Below, piece after piece: positions 25,378 to 34,521 of a stretch of DNA of 64,000 bases; position 1 is the stretch's first letter; the number at the start of each line of letters is the position of its first letter. The position numbers and the translations under genes were made by a program. Below the pieces are notes generated by a model that was not told where the DNA came from, did no database searches, and was given only the letters and a program-made list of their open reading frames with translations. The stretch covers positions 62,001 to 126,000 of the forward strand of contig NZ_WKYV01000008.1 of NCBI RefSeq assembly GCF_009677585.1, in the 5' to 3' direction. This DNA is from Lactonifactor sp. BIOML-A5 (GTDB taxonomy: Bacteria > Bacillota > Clostridia > Lachnospirales > Lachnospiraceae).

Positions 25378-28182
25378 TTATCTGAATACGATAGAGTTCA
25401 GGATTCCCGGAATATCCCCCTGCAGTTTTAGGATCTCTGCCTGCTGCTCCGGTCCGTAAGAACCAATCGCACTCTCCTTATCCTGTCCGGCTACGAACCA
25501 CATGCCGGAATGCTGTCCCAGATTTTTCGGATTCTTCAATTCTGCCATATACAGCTCTGCTTCCTGCTTTGTCTTTGCTGCCACAACACCAAAAAGCGGC
25601 TCATAGTCATCCTCTCCGCTTTCATTTTTAAAGGCGGTAGCATACATGGCAATCCACATCTTCTCTATAGCTCCATACTGTACCGGCTCATCCCAGGATT
25701 CCGGTACTGTCATATAAAAATATTTTGTCACTACCCGGTCTAAATCGAAGTCTATATCGTCATCACCTAATTTGATCCATACACCGTCGCTGTCCACATA
25801 ATAACCGTCCGGGGTATATCTGGATACATACATCGCTCCGCTTGCACCTACGTAGTAATTGCCGATCCAACGGTTGGCGGCCATTGCTCCTGACGGATTG
25901 AGATAATACCAGGCATTCCCGTCCTTTATCCACCCGGTGACCATAGCTCCGCTCTCTTTAAAGTAATACCAGGTGCTTCCCACCTGACACCAGCCCACAG
26001 CCATGGCTCCGCTGCTCTTCAGATAATACCAGGTGTTTCCCTGTTTCAGCCAGCCTGTCTGCATCGCTCCGCTTCCGTTGGAGTAGTACCAGGTTTTTCC
26101 ATCCAGGTACCACCCGGTGGCCATGGCTCCGTCTGCCTTCAGATAATACCAGATCTTGCCCTGCTTCAGCCACCCTGTCTGCATCGCTCCGCTTGCTTTC
26201 AGATAGTACCAGGTATTCCCCAGTTTAATCCAGCCAGTCTGCATCACTCCGCTTCCGTTGAAATAATACCAGGTGTTTCCGTCCAGGCACCACCCGGTAG
26301 CCATGGCTCCGTCCGCTTTCAGATAATACCAGATCTTGCCCTGCTTCAGCCACCCTGTCTGCATCGCTCCGCTTCCGTTGGAATAGTACCACTTGCCCCC
26401 TGCCATATACCAGCCGGTGGCCATGGACCCGTCGCTTCTCAGGTAGTACCAGGTGTTTCCGTCCAGAAGCCAGCCGGTAACCATAGCTCCATTCTCTTTT
26501 GAGTAATACCAGTACTTTCCTACCTTATACCAGCCAGTAGCCATTGCCCCGCTGCTCTTCAGATAATACCAGGTATTTCCCTGCTTCAGCCAGCCTGTGG
26601 CCATATAGCCAGCTCCGTTGAAGTAATACCAAGTATTGTCAATATATTTCCACTGGCTCACCGGATAGGTACCGTCTGCATATTCATACCACCAGCCGGT
26701 TTTGTCCTGCTTCCAGACACCTGTTTTCTCCTGGGGTGCCTTTTCTTCTATTGTGATCTCATTCACTGCATTGCCAAGATTCGTCTGCAGAGGGCCCTCG
26801 TCCTCCTGGGGAATAAATGATGTCCAGGAACGGATAATTCCCGTTTTCCACTCATACCAATCAGACACGGCAATTTTACTGCCGTTCTTTTCTGCATATC
26901 CGCTGCCTATTACGATTCCCGGAACTGCCTCTTCGTCCTCTGACTGTCTGTTGCGTCCCACGCCAACAGCTGCAAAGCCCTCAGCCCCTTTGGCGTATAC
27001 TTTACCAGCATTGACAGTGAATACTCCCCGCAGGTAGATTCCCAAGTCATTGGATGACACAGAGGATACGTCACCTCCCTGAATGGTAATATCGCCGTTT
27101 GCATTTAACCCGGCATAATATCCATTTGCAGTCACATTGGAGTCTCCCTGAATAATTATATTGGACTCGGAATAAATGGCGCTGTCTTCAGCAGCAGCAT
27201 TTATCTCACTGTTGTCTATCACAATATCATCTGAGCCGTAGAGGGCAGGATAATAGCTCTCAATCTTAAAAACTGAAGTATCGTTAACGGTTATGCCTCC
27301 CCTTGTAAATATGCCGTTAGATGTCGGGCTCTTTATATTTACGGATGATTTTTTAATTGTAACATCTGCTCCGCTTAATATACCTATGGCATCAAAACGG
27401 GGAGTTTCCCCCTGTTCCAGGTTTTCACTCACAGACAAATCCAATGTACTGTTTTCTATTACAAATGTTCCATTTTCTCCTCCGGCGATAGCTGTCCTGA
27501 TATTATTTGCAGTGATACTGCTTCCTTTTATGCTGATATTATTTGACGGCACATTAATGCCACAGTCATATCCCTCTATCACAACAACAGAATTTTGAAT
27601 GCTGCAATGCCCATTCTCAAACTGATTGCTGTCGATCCCAGCTTCGGCGTGACGCTTTTCTGATTCGTCTCTAATTGTTAGAGTAATCCCGTCAATATCA
27701 CAACCTCCGAATGCATAAACCCCTCCTTGCCGAGTGTTGTTGTTATTACGGGTAGTAATATCAAGTGAACCTTCCCCTATAATGCTAATCTGCCCCATAG
27801 AGTATATACCCATATCTATGCTTTCATTTTCCAGGGGATAGATATCATTTGTTCCCTGCAGTTTTACCGTCACTTTCTCTGGTATGTCACTTCCTTTTAA
27901 GACCAGAATAGCACTGCCGTTATTTGCAGTTTTAGTTATATCCGTATCGCTGAGTGTTAATGTGCGTGACGCGGCATCGTATACTGCAGTTCCCCCTCCG
28001 CATTCCACCGTTCTGTCCGCATCTTCCAGGATATTAACCCCATTTACCCATATCTCTTCCTTGGAATTGCCTTCAGCCAACACTGTTGATGGCAGCAATA
28101 CCACACCTGCAAGAACTAAAATACTCAGTAAACATTTACAGATACCCAGCCCTTTGCATTTTCCTTCCAAATTGCTTTTCAT
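25378..28182 (-). CDS. Secreted cell-wall-binding repeat protein 2
   Basis: A 934-aa paralogue, the longest of the three. The signal peptide (~1-36) is followed by an enlarged N-terminal region of ~440 residues with repeated beta-strand units rich in Asn, Ile and Ser (for example SIKGSSITANNIRTAIAGGE), consistent with a right-handed beta-helix. Thirteen WYY-type repeats (~490-800) and the shared C-terminal domain follow. The last ~250 residues are almost identical to protein 1, differing at a handful of positions, whereas the N-terminal halves differ strongly. That points to recent duplication or gene conversion of the 3' half. AAGGAGG stands before ATG 28182. The ligand is unknown; surface carbohydrate binding is the best guess. 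Confidence 0.87.
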   Translation of the reverse strand: MKSNLEGKCKGLGICKCLLSILVLAGVVLLPSTVLAEGNSKEEIWVNGVNILEDADRTVECGGGTAVYDAASRTLTLSDTDITKTANNGSAILVLKGSDIPEKVTVKLQGTNDIYPLENESIDMGIYSMGQISIIGEGSLDITTRNNNNTRQGGVYAFGGCDIDGITLTIRDESEKRHAEAGIDSNQFENGHCSIQNSVVVIEGYDCGINVPSNNISIKGSSITANNIRTAIAGGENGTFVIENSTLDLSVSENLEQGETPRFDAIGILSGADVTIKKSSVNIKSPTSNGIFTRGGITVNDTSVFKIESYYPALYGSDDIVIDNSEINAAAEDSAIYSESNIIIQGDSNVTANGYYAGLNANGDITIQGGDVSSVSSNDLGIYLRGVFTVNAGKVYAKGAEGFAAVGVGRNRQSEDEEAVPGIVIGSGYAEKNGSKIAVSDWYEWKTGIIRSWTSFIPQEDEGPLQTNLGNAVNEITIEEKAPQEKTGVWKQDKTGWWYEYADGTYPVSQWKYIDNTWYYFNGAGYMATGWLKQGNTWYYLKSSGAMATGWYKVGKYWYYSKENGAMVTGWLLDGNTWYYLRSDGSMATGWYMAGGKWYYSNGSGAMQTGWLKQGKIWYYLKADGAMATGWCLDGNTWYYFNGSGVMQTGWIKLGNTWYYLKASGAMQTGWLKQGKIWYYLKADGAMATGWYLDGKTWYYSNGSGAMQTGWLKQGNTWYYLKSSGAMAVGWCQVGSTWYYFKESGAMVTGWIKDGNAWYYLNPSGAMAANRWIGNYYVGASGAMYVSRYTPDGYYVDSDGVWIKLGDDDIDFDLDRVVTKYFYMTVPESWDEPVQYGAIEKMWIAMYATAFKNESGEDDYEPLFGVVAAKTKQEAELYMAELKNPKNLGQHSGMWFVAGQDKESAIGSYGPEQQAEILKLQGDIPGILNSIVFR

Positions 28183-28531
28183 ACCTTTCCTCCTTCGTCT
28201 CCTTAATTTTTTATTTATAGTAATGACCAGTTTTTTTAGCCCTTTATTCCCTCCTCCTTACACAGAACTAGAGAAACCGGCCAAATGCTATTTTCCGCTT
28301 CCATACAATTTATCCATATCCGCACCACTTGTCTCCATTATACAAGATGTTCATAAAATATGCACTATATTTTTCCATATTAATACATTTTTCTGTACGA
28401 TTTATCCAATCCGTATTTAGTTATGTTAACCTATAAGCATTTTATTTATCTATTCATTCCTCAATTCCAACTAATGGTCTTGGGCCAAACTCCCCAACGG
28501 TCCAATAATGATTCCTCTTGTGGTAGATACA
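28183..28531. other. AT-rich upstream region of CW-repeat gene 2
   Basis: Contains no gene. On the minus strand a TATAAT lies at 28337-28342 with a poor -35 (GTGCAT), giving a possible long 5' leader of about 150 bases for gene 2. No riboswitch-like fold was recognised. Confidence 0.4.
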
Positions 28532-28534
28532 TTT

Positions 28535-28575
28535 AAAAAACAGCAGGACATCCACCCAAGCTTGTCCTGCTGTTT
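28535..28575 (-). terminator. Terminator of CW-repeat gene 3
   Basis: A 13-bp stem AAACAGCAGGACA/TGTCCTGCTGTTT with a 12-base loop is followed by T residues on the minus strand. It differs from the terminator shared by genes 1 and 2. Confidence 0.9.
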
Positions 28576-28589
28576 CTCTATTTTCCTTA

Positions 28590-30797
28590 TTATCTGAAGA
28601 CCAGGGAATCTAAAATGCTTTCCACGTCTTTATGCATCTGCTGAATCTCCGCCTGCTGTGCCTTGGTGTACAGATCAATCACCGTGTTCTCATCACCGCC
28701 TGCAATAAACCAAAGTCCGGAGTGCTGGCCCAGATATCTTCCGTCTTCCATTTCCGCTGCGTATTCTCTCGCTTCTTGCTCCGTCCTTACCGCCTCAATG
28801 GTAAACAGCTCTTCCTGCTTCTTTTGGTTGCCATCCATGACAGTATCTGCATACAGGAACGCCCACAGTCCTCTTCCAACAAAATACTCCATCCGGTTAT
28901 TCCATGTCTCAGGCAATGTGAAATAGTAATATTTTGTTACCAGCCGGTCACCGTCTGTCTTTATATCATCCTCAGAGAGGGGCATCCATTTGCCGTCCGC
29001 ATCCACATAATAGCCATCCGGTGTATAGCCCGAGGTGTGCATGGCGCCTGTGCTTCCTACATAATAATTACCAATCCACCGGTTCACCGCCATGGCACCG
29101 CTGCTGTCGGCAAAATACCACTCATTCTCTGTCAGGAACCAGCCGGTGGCCATGGCCCCGTCTTCCTTCAGATAATAGGTAGTATTTCCATCTCTCAGCC
29201 AACCGGTATAAACTGCTCCGTCGCTCTTCAGATAATACCAGATGTTATTGGTTTTTGCCCATCCAGTCTTCATTGCCCCGCTGGTATCAAACACATAATT
29301 TTTTCCTGCCACCTGATACAGACCGGTTACCATCGCTCCGCTGTCCTTCAGATAATACCAGGTCTTCCCCAGCTTCAGCCAGCCCGTGGCCATTCTTCCG
29401 TCAGATCTCAGATAGTACCAGGTATTTCCTACCTTGCACCAGTTCACAGCCATACTTCCGTCGGACTTCAGATAGTACCACTCATCCTCAAGAAGTCTCC
29501 AGCCGGTGGCCATAGCCCCGCTGTCCTCCAGATAATACCAGAGGCTGCCTAATTTCAGCCATCCCACAGCCATGCTTCCGTCAGACTTCAGATAATACCA
29601 TTTGCCGCCGGTCAGTAACCAGCCCGTAGCCATGGCTCCGTCCCCCCGCAGATAATACCAGGTATTATCCAAGAGTACCCAGCCTTTTGCCATAGCTCCG
29701 CTGTCCTTCAGATAGTACCAGGTATTACCCACCTTGCACCAGCCCGTAGCCATGGCTCCGCTCGGCTTCAGATAGTACCAGGTATTGCCTTTTTTCAGCC
29801 AGCCCGTGGCCATATAGCCTGAACCGTTAAAATAGTACCACTGTCTGTCAATGTATTTCCACTGATTCACAGGATATGACTTATCCTGGAACTGATACCA
29901 CCAGCCGATTCTGTCTTTGATCCAGCTGCCCTTTTTTTCAATTCTGACCTCATTCATAGCGTTGCCAAAATCCGGGGAAAGCTTTCCCTTCTCTCCGGGA
30001 TTGACAAAGGAGGACCAGGCAGCCGTCTCTTCCCCCTCCTGGAACCAGTCTGAAACTGCGGCTTCACCGCCGTTTCTCTCTGCATATCCGGAATCCAGGA
30101 CAATCTGAAGTTCAGGTTCCTCTCCCTCTGTCCCCTGTGTCTGCCTTGCAGCCACACCTGGCATCCCCGGTCCGCCTTTTGCAGACACACTGCCGGATTT
30201 AACCGTGATCGCGCCTCCTGCGCAGATTCCCATATTCTCTGAGGAGTGTGCTACTACAGATACCCCCTCAATTCCTATATCCTGTTCCGCCTGAAGGGCC
30301 GGCTCTTTGGTTTTCACCGTGATGCTGCCTCCCTTTAAGCGCAAGTCTTCTGCAGTATAGATGCCGTTCTCAGCCTCAATACTCAAAGCTCCGTTCCCCT
30401 GAACGATAATACCGCCCGGAGAAAATATACCGCCTGTAATTTGGGCTTCCTTCCCCGCCTGAATCCGGCTGTTCCCTGCAAGCTGAATCGTCAGATCTGC
30501 GGGTGTCTCCCCTTCATATTTCACAGAGATGCCATTGCCGTCCTCATTTCCCGTTTCTATGACTGCACTGTTCAACGTAAGCACATGTCTGGATGCATCG
30601 TATACTGCAGTACCTGCCCCGCAGGGCACCGTGTTTTGTTCCGCCTCCAGGATATTCTGTCCATTGACCCATAGTTCCCCGTCTCCCTCCGCTGCCATAG
30701 CTGTGGTTGAAAACAGCAGGCTTCCAAAAATCACAGCTGCCGCCAATCTCCAGCTTACAGCTTTCGGCCCTTTGCTTCTTTCTTCTGTCTCTTTCAT
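28590..30797 (-). CDS. Secreted cell-wall-binding repeat protein 3
   Basis: A 735-aa paralogue with signal peptide (~1-36), a beta-helix-like domain (~38-290, GELWVNGQNILEAEQNTVPC), about fifteen CW-type repeats (~300-610) and the C-terminal domain (YYYFTLPETWNNRMEY to DSLVFR). Repeats and C-terminal domain have diverged from proteins 1 and 2, so this is an older duplicate. One repeat (LYQVAGKNYVFDTSG) has lost the WYY core. AAGGAGGATCCT precedes ATG 30797. It lies first in the tandem array with its own terminator, so the three genes are probably transcribed separately. Confidence 0.87.
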   Translation of the reverse strand: MKETEERSKGPKAVSWRLAAAVIFGSLLFSTTAMAAEGDGELWVNGQNILEAEQNTVPCGAGTAVYDASRHVLTLNSAVIETGNEDGNGISVKYEGETPADLTIQLAGNSRIQAGKEAQITGGIFSPGGIIVQGNGALSIEAENGIYTAEDLRLKGGSITVKTKEPALQAEQDIGIEGVSVVAHSSENMGICAGGAITVKSGSVSAKGGPGMPGVAARQTQGTEGEEPELQIVLDSGYAERNGGEAAVSDWFQEGEETAAWSSFVNPGEKGKLSPDFGNAMNEVRIEKKGSWIKDRIGWWYQFQDKSYPVNQWKYIDRQWYYFNGSGYMATGWLKKGNTWYYLKPSGAMATGWCKVGNTWYYLKDSGAMAKGWVLLDNTWYYLRGDGAMATGWLLTGGKWYYLKSDGSMAVGWLKLGSLWYYLEDSGAMATGWRLLEDEWYYLKSDGSMAVNWCKVGNTWYYLRSDGRMATGWLKLGKTWYYLKDSGAMVTGLYQVAGKNYVFDTSGAMKTGWAKTNNIWYYLKSDGAVYTGWLRDGNTTYYLKEDGAMATGWFLTENEWYFADSSGAMAVNRWIGNYYVGSTGAMHTSGYTPDGYYVDADGKWMPLSEDDIKTDGDRLVTKYYYFTLPETWNNRMEYFVGRGLWAFLYADTVMDGNQKKQEELFTIEAVRTEQEAREYAAEMEDGRYLGQHSGLWFIAGGDENTVIDLYTKAQQAEIQQMHKDVESILDSLVFR

Positions 30798-30931
30798 AGG
30801 ATCCTCCTTTGTATTTCTTCAACGTTCCATAACCAAACCCTTTTTACTAACTATTCCCATTATAGCGAATTACCCATGGAATTGTCTATAGTCTGTTGTC
30901 TCCTCGCCTTGCTGTCTTTTGACGGAAGAAC

Positions 30932-30947
30932 GCCGGACACATCCGGC
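30932..30947 (-). terminator. Weak hairpin after the membrane protein gene
   Basis: A perfect 6-bp stem GCCGGA/TCCGGC with a 4-base loop lies 38 bases past the stop codon at 30985. A T-rich tail follows but is interrupted, so termination is uncertain. Confidence 0.4.
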
Positions 30948-30984
30948 TGCCGCTTTCAAAAAGCAGGCGATGAATGGCTTGATT

Positions 30985-31872
30985 CTAAAATATAGACATT
31001 ATCTGGTCCATCTCTTTGTACTGATAAGGGATATTGTTTGCGCGGCACCATTTCTCAGCTATTTTGCACAGGGCTTCAAAGTTTTCATCTATTGTCCAGC
31101 ATTTACTCACCCTGGGTAATTGAATCATATTTTTATTTCCCAGCGCTATACTATCATAATTATGAAAATAGGGTGTCAAAGAAAAATCCACTATATTTAA
31201 ATAGTAAGAGACATCTTCCTCCTGTTCTACGATCGCATCCGCAATATCTTCTATATAACAATACTCTTTGCCCTTTTCCAACTCAACCCAGCATACCCCT
31301 CCCATCTCCTTTACTTTGAATTCATTATTTCGCAAAACTTCCGGGTTAACACTGTCTAATATGACATCTCTGAGAACTTTATTATTATCTTTTATTTTTA
31401 CTTCAGCCAAAGTTCTATTGTTTCTTTTATACACAGAAACCAAATCTATTGCTATCCATTCCTTTTGAATTAATTCTTTATTAGTTAACCATATATTCAA
31501 CGTTTTTATAGTCATCCTCTTACATACGTGTATAAAAGCCCAGTAATTCATGCTTAGCATACAAATGAGATATATAGAACTTAAAAAGAGAATATAGTTT
31601 TCTACTAATGTAACCTTACTGTCTTCTTTCACCAGGAATAAAAAGAGCGTTATCACTGTTAACGCAGCCATAGATCTATTCCCCCAGATAACTTCAGCGG
31701 GTATTTCCCTATATGTATTTCTTTTCGTATACGGATAACAACTCCACCGCTTATTTCCAATATTCATACACTTTTCTTTTGGGTAAATGTTAATGACACG
31801 AAAATATTCTAACGCAATGGCATAGTAGAATAAAAACCAGAATACTAATACTATCAGTATATATGGCAGCAT
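30985..31872 (-). CDS. Membrane protein of unknown function, 295 aa
   Basis: An unrecognised protein with one N-terminal helix (LPYILIVLVFWFLFYYAIAL, residues 2-21) and two more near 68-82 and 90-112. A soluble C-terminal part of ~180 residues follows and is rich in charged and aromatic residues (NIVDFSLTPYFHNYDSIALG). Base composition is clearly lower in GC than its neighbours and the codon use is AT-rich, which suggests acquisition by transfer. GGAGGTACATAAA precedes ATG 31872. It is a single gene between the CW-repeat array and the GntR regulator; nothing nearby explains it. Confidence 0.7.
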   Translation of the reverse strand: MLPYILIVLVFWFLFYYAIALEYFRVINIYPKEKCMNIGNKRWSCYPYTKRNTYREIPAEVIWGNRSMAALTVITLFLFLVKEDSKVTLVENYILFLSSIYLICMLSMNYWAFIHVCKRMTIKTLNIWLTNKELIQKEWIAIDLVSVYKRNNRTLAEVKIKDNNKVLRDVILDSVNPEVLRNNEFKVKEMGGVCWVELEKGKEYCYIEDIADAIVEQEEDVSYYLNIVDFSLTPYFHNYDSIALGNKNMIQLPRVSKCWTIDENFEALCKIAEKWCRANNIPYQYKEMDQIMSIF

Positions 31873-32065
31873 TTTATGTACCTCCAGAGAGGGAGCTGTT
31901 AATCACTTCAAAGCAATTTTTGATATGCGATGCTCACGCAATATATGCAGACAGATAAAGCCTATCATAAGTATAATCGATATTGCTTTTCTTTGCATCT
32001 GATAATTATACCATATTATTGCTCTCTGTTGTCTGTGCAGGCAGCCGCAATATATAAAAGAAAGT

Positions 32066-32111
32066 AAAAACGCCGCCCACAACCATATCCCCGGTCCCTG
32101 AGCGACGCTTT
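32066..32111 (-). terminator. Terminator of the TRAP-LarA-GntR operon
   Basis: A 12-bp stem with G-T pairs (AAAGCGTCGCTC with GGGCGGCGTTTT) is followed by a T residue run, five bases after the GntR stop codon on the minus strand. Confidence 0.75.
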
Positions 32112-32115
32112 CTCT

Positions 32116-32811
32116 CTACAAATATTTAAAATAATCTCTGTATTCATTTACAATCTTCGGCAGATAATCCTGGAATCCTTTGATATGCTGTATCACATAA
32201 TCATCAATACTGAAATCCGACGCAGTTCCAAAAGTGAGCATCTCGTACATCTGTTCATGCTCCCGGAAGCTTACAGGTATAAAATCATAGCAGTTAAAAA
32301 TCTGAATCAGGTAACGCATACGGGTGAGGTGAGACCCCATCCGCTGTACTACACTGAAGGTAAGAGGCTTATTCGCAGCAATATAAATAATCTCGTGGAA
32401 TTCATCATCACAGGTGAGGAACTCCTCCAGTCTTCCCTCCTCAATGATCTCCTTTTGTGTCCTCAGATTCTCCATCAGCCTTTTCCTGTATTCCGGGCCG
32501 ATGTGCTTCATAGCAGCTTTCATGGCAGCCGGTTCCAGGTTTCTTCTTATAAAGAAGCCTTCGTTCACCATATCAATATCAATATAGGATACCTTGGATT
32601 CTTTCCTGGGCCTTATGTCAATTAAGAATTCCTCTTTCAGTTTCAGAACCGCTTCATGAACCGGTGTCCTGCTTACAGCCAGCTGTTCCGCGATATCTCC
32701 CTCATTAATTACAGTTCCAGGCTTCATAGTCAGATCCAGTATATTTGTACGCATTATACGGTATGCATACTCTGCATGACTTTCCCCATCTCTTCTAGCA
32801 CCAACGTTCAT
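32116..32811 (-). CDS. FCD-type GntR regulator of the TRAP/LarA/URO-D locus
   Basis: A 231-aa FadR-subfamily regulator. The winged helix (residues ~12-78) includes INEGDIAEQLAVSRTPVHEA. The all-helical FCD ligand domain (~85-225) shows metal/ligand-type residues in CDDEFHEIIYIAANK and SFREHEQMYEML, as in family members that bind sugar acids or carboxylates through a metal. It sits last in a probable operon dctP-dctQ-dctM-hypothetical-larA-gntR (83-base gap, terminator after it). The TRATATATCA sites near three promoters at 37.6, 39.06 and 40.3 kb are its likely operators (inference). Confidence 0.88.
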   Translation of the reverse strand: MNVGARRDGESHAEYAYRIMRTNILDLTMKPGTVINEGDIAEQLAVSRTPVHEAVLKLKEEFLIDIRPRKESKVSYIDIDMVNEGFFIRRNLEPAAMKAAMKHIGPEYRKRLMENLRTQKEIIEEGRLEEFLTCDDEFHEIIYIAANKPLTFSVVQRMGSHLTRMRYLIQIFNCYDFIPVSFREHEQMYEMLTFGTASDFSIDDYVIQHIKGFQDYLPKIVNEYRDYFKYL

Positions 32812-32894
32812 ACGACCCCTCCAGTAATCTACTTCATTCTTTCATTAATTTACCATATAATCTTTCTCACGTCCATCCTTGCACGGCAAACTTC

Positions 32895-34178
32895 TCACTC
32901 TTGCTCCACCCGCACCAGGGTCTCTCCACCGCAGGGAATAACTCCTATTTTCGCATCCTGCCCCATAACCTTTAAGGCATCGGCCACTGCCTTCTGCACA
33001 TCGGTAAATCTTTTAAATCTCAGCAGCCGGCACTCTTCCTCTGTCAGAGTATCTGTAACACAGAATACCTTCACCTGTTCCACCACCTGATAATGGCAGA
33101 GAGGATTGCAGATCCCCACCAGATCCTGGATGGTTCCATTTTCAATATCCTTTCTGGCCGTTTTCTCATCCTTATTCAGATATTGCTCCAAAATTGGCTT
33201 ATGGGCAGGGGAATTCCCGCATAGGCCTTCCGGAGGATCAAACAAATAAATCACAATCCCCCCCTTCTTTACTCCCTTCAGGGAAAACCCTACGGGTTTG
33301 AATCCCTGCCAGTAGTCCAGATAACAGGGGTACGCAGAGACAATCACAATATCCGCCAACTCCGGAATGGAGGGGCACAGGACTTTTTGGGCAAAAGCCA
33401 CACCTTCCCTGTGGGCCTTTAGATAATGACCGCAGAATAATCCCAGAATCTGCCCCTCAGCGCTTAAAACTGTATTCACAATAAAATTCAGTCCCACTTT
33501 TTCTCCGATGGCATCAATTTCCTGCCTTGCCTTACAGTTTACATTTCCAAATACTTCCTCGATCCGCTCAAAGCAGCCTGACAGATGGGTGGCCTCCGTT
33601 GTGATCCTGCCACTGACCCCTGGCTGAATAATCTTGGCGCCTCCGCCCCAGCCCACCACATTATGGGGTGCGATATTGCCGATGGCTATCAGATAGTCTG
33701 CTTCCAGGACGGCTTTGTGGATATATAAAGGAGTTTTCATCTGTTCCGTCTCACCGATGTACTGGTAATCTTCTTCTCTCTGTGCGTCCACATTGACCAC
33801 ACTGTATTTTTTGAGCACATCTTTTCCGATCTTTTTATCCAGCTCTTCCTCCGTCAGAGGCCTGTGCGTTCCGGGAGCTGTTATAAATGTAATATTTTGG
33901 CTTCTCTTTTCCACCCTTCGCAGAAGATACGGAATGATCTTCCGGGAGGGGGTGGGTCTGGTGGCATCGTCTATGATGACAGCTACTTTTCCGTCTATGG
34001 GGATATCCTCAAGAGATACCCCTCCCAGAGGCCGGTCAATGGCTGCTTCGATCACCTTTTCCTCAGGCACCAGACTTTTTTCCAGCTTCTGAGCTGCATA
34101 ATATAAGAAATTTTTACTATCCAAAATCAGCTCTCTTGAACCGTTTCCCGTATCTATACGGAACTGCAATTTTTCCAT
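32895..34178 (-). CDS. LarA-family nickel-pincer racemase/epimerase
   Basis: A 427-aa member of the lactate racemase (LarA, DUF2088) family, which inverts an alpha-hydroxy-acid stereocentre through a hydride-transfer nickel-pincer cofactor. Residues equivalent to the Lactobacillus LarA cofactor and catalytic positions are all present: H105 in PGTHRPLTEEE, H172 and K182 (PHNVVGWGGGAK) and H198 in TTEATHLSG; K182 would anchor the pincer. The DDATRPTPS motif (71-79) is also typical. Homologues act on many 2-hydroxy acids, so lactate is only one candidate. No larB, larC or larE cofactor genes are in the window. It starts five bases after the 108-aa gene, in the TRAP operon, so the transported acid is the probable substrate. 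Confidence 0.85.
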   Translation of the reverse strand: MEKLQFRIDTGNGSRELILDSKNFLYYAAQKLEKSLVPEEKVIEAAIDRPLGGVSLEDIPIDGKVAVIIDDATRPTPSRKIIPYLLRRVEKRSQNITFITAPGTHRPLTEEELDKKIGKDVLKKYSVVNVDAQREEDYQYIGETEQMKTPLYIHKAVLEADYLIAIGNIAPHNVVGWGGGAKIIQPGVSGRITTEATHLSGCFERIEEVFGNVNCKARQEIDAIGEKVGLNFIVNTVLSAEGQILGLFCGHYLKAHREGVAFAQKVLCPSIPELADIVIVSAYPCYLDYWQGFKPVGFSLKGVKKGGIVIYLFDPPEGLCGNSPAHKPILEQYLNKDEKTARKDIENGTIQDLVGICNPLCHYQVVEQVKVFCVTDTLTEEECRLLRFKRFTDVQKAVADALKVMGQDAKIGVIPCGGETLVRVEQE

Positions 34179-34183
34179 TTATG

Positions 34184-34510
34184 CTATACACCTTTCATTA
34201 CTTTTTTCAGTTCCTCCAGGCGGCGTCTCATCTGCCGTTTTGCAAGGAACCCGTACATGCCTTTAATCCCCATTTCACCGATCCAGAGTCTGGGCAGCAG
34301 TGCAATTTTTATCCAGGCCTGGACAGCCACCCGCCCTTCGCCTATAGTCAGCTGAATAAAATGCGGGCCTCCCGTGATACTATAAAGCTTTCCCCAAAGG
34401 CCGTCTTCTCCCAGCGCTTGAAATCCTTCTTTTTGCAGATATCCTCCAGCAGCCTCTTCTATCATTTTTCTGTCACCCAAAACCGGAACTTCTTCATAGT
34501 ACCGAGACAT
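34184..34510 (-). CDS. Hypothetical protein between TRAP permease and LarA, 108 aa
   Basis: A small, probably soluble protein starting MSRYYEEVPVLGDRKMIEEA. Hydrophobic and aromatic residues are scattered (FIQLTIGEGRVAVQAWIKIA) and the C terminus is basic (AKRQMRRRLEELKKVMKGV). No known motif is recognised. AGGAGGAAGATAC precedes ATG 34510. It fits tightly in the operon, 11 bases after dctM and 5 bases before larA, so it is probably a real accessory protein of the pathway. Confidence 0.65.
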   Translation of the reverse strand: MSRYYEEVPVLGDRKMIEEAAGGYLQKEGFQALGEDGLWGKLYSITGGPHFIQLTIGEGRVAVQAWIKIALLPRLWIGEMGIKGMYGFLAKRQMRRRLEELKKVMKGV

Positions 34511-34521
34511 GTATCTTCCTC

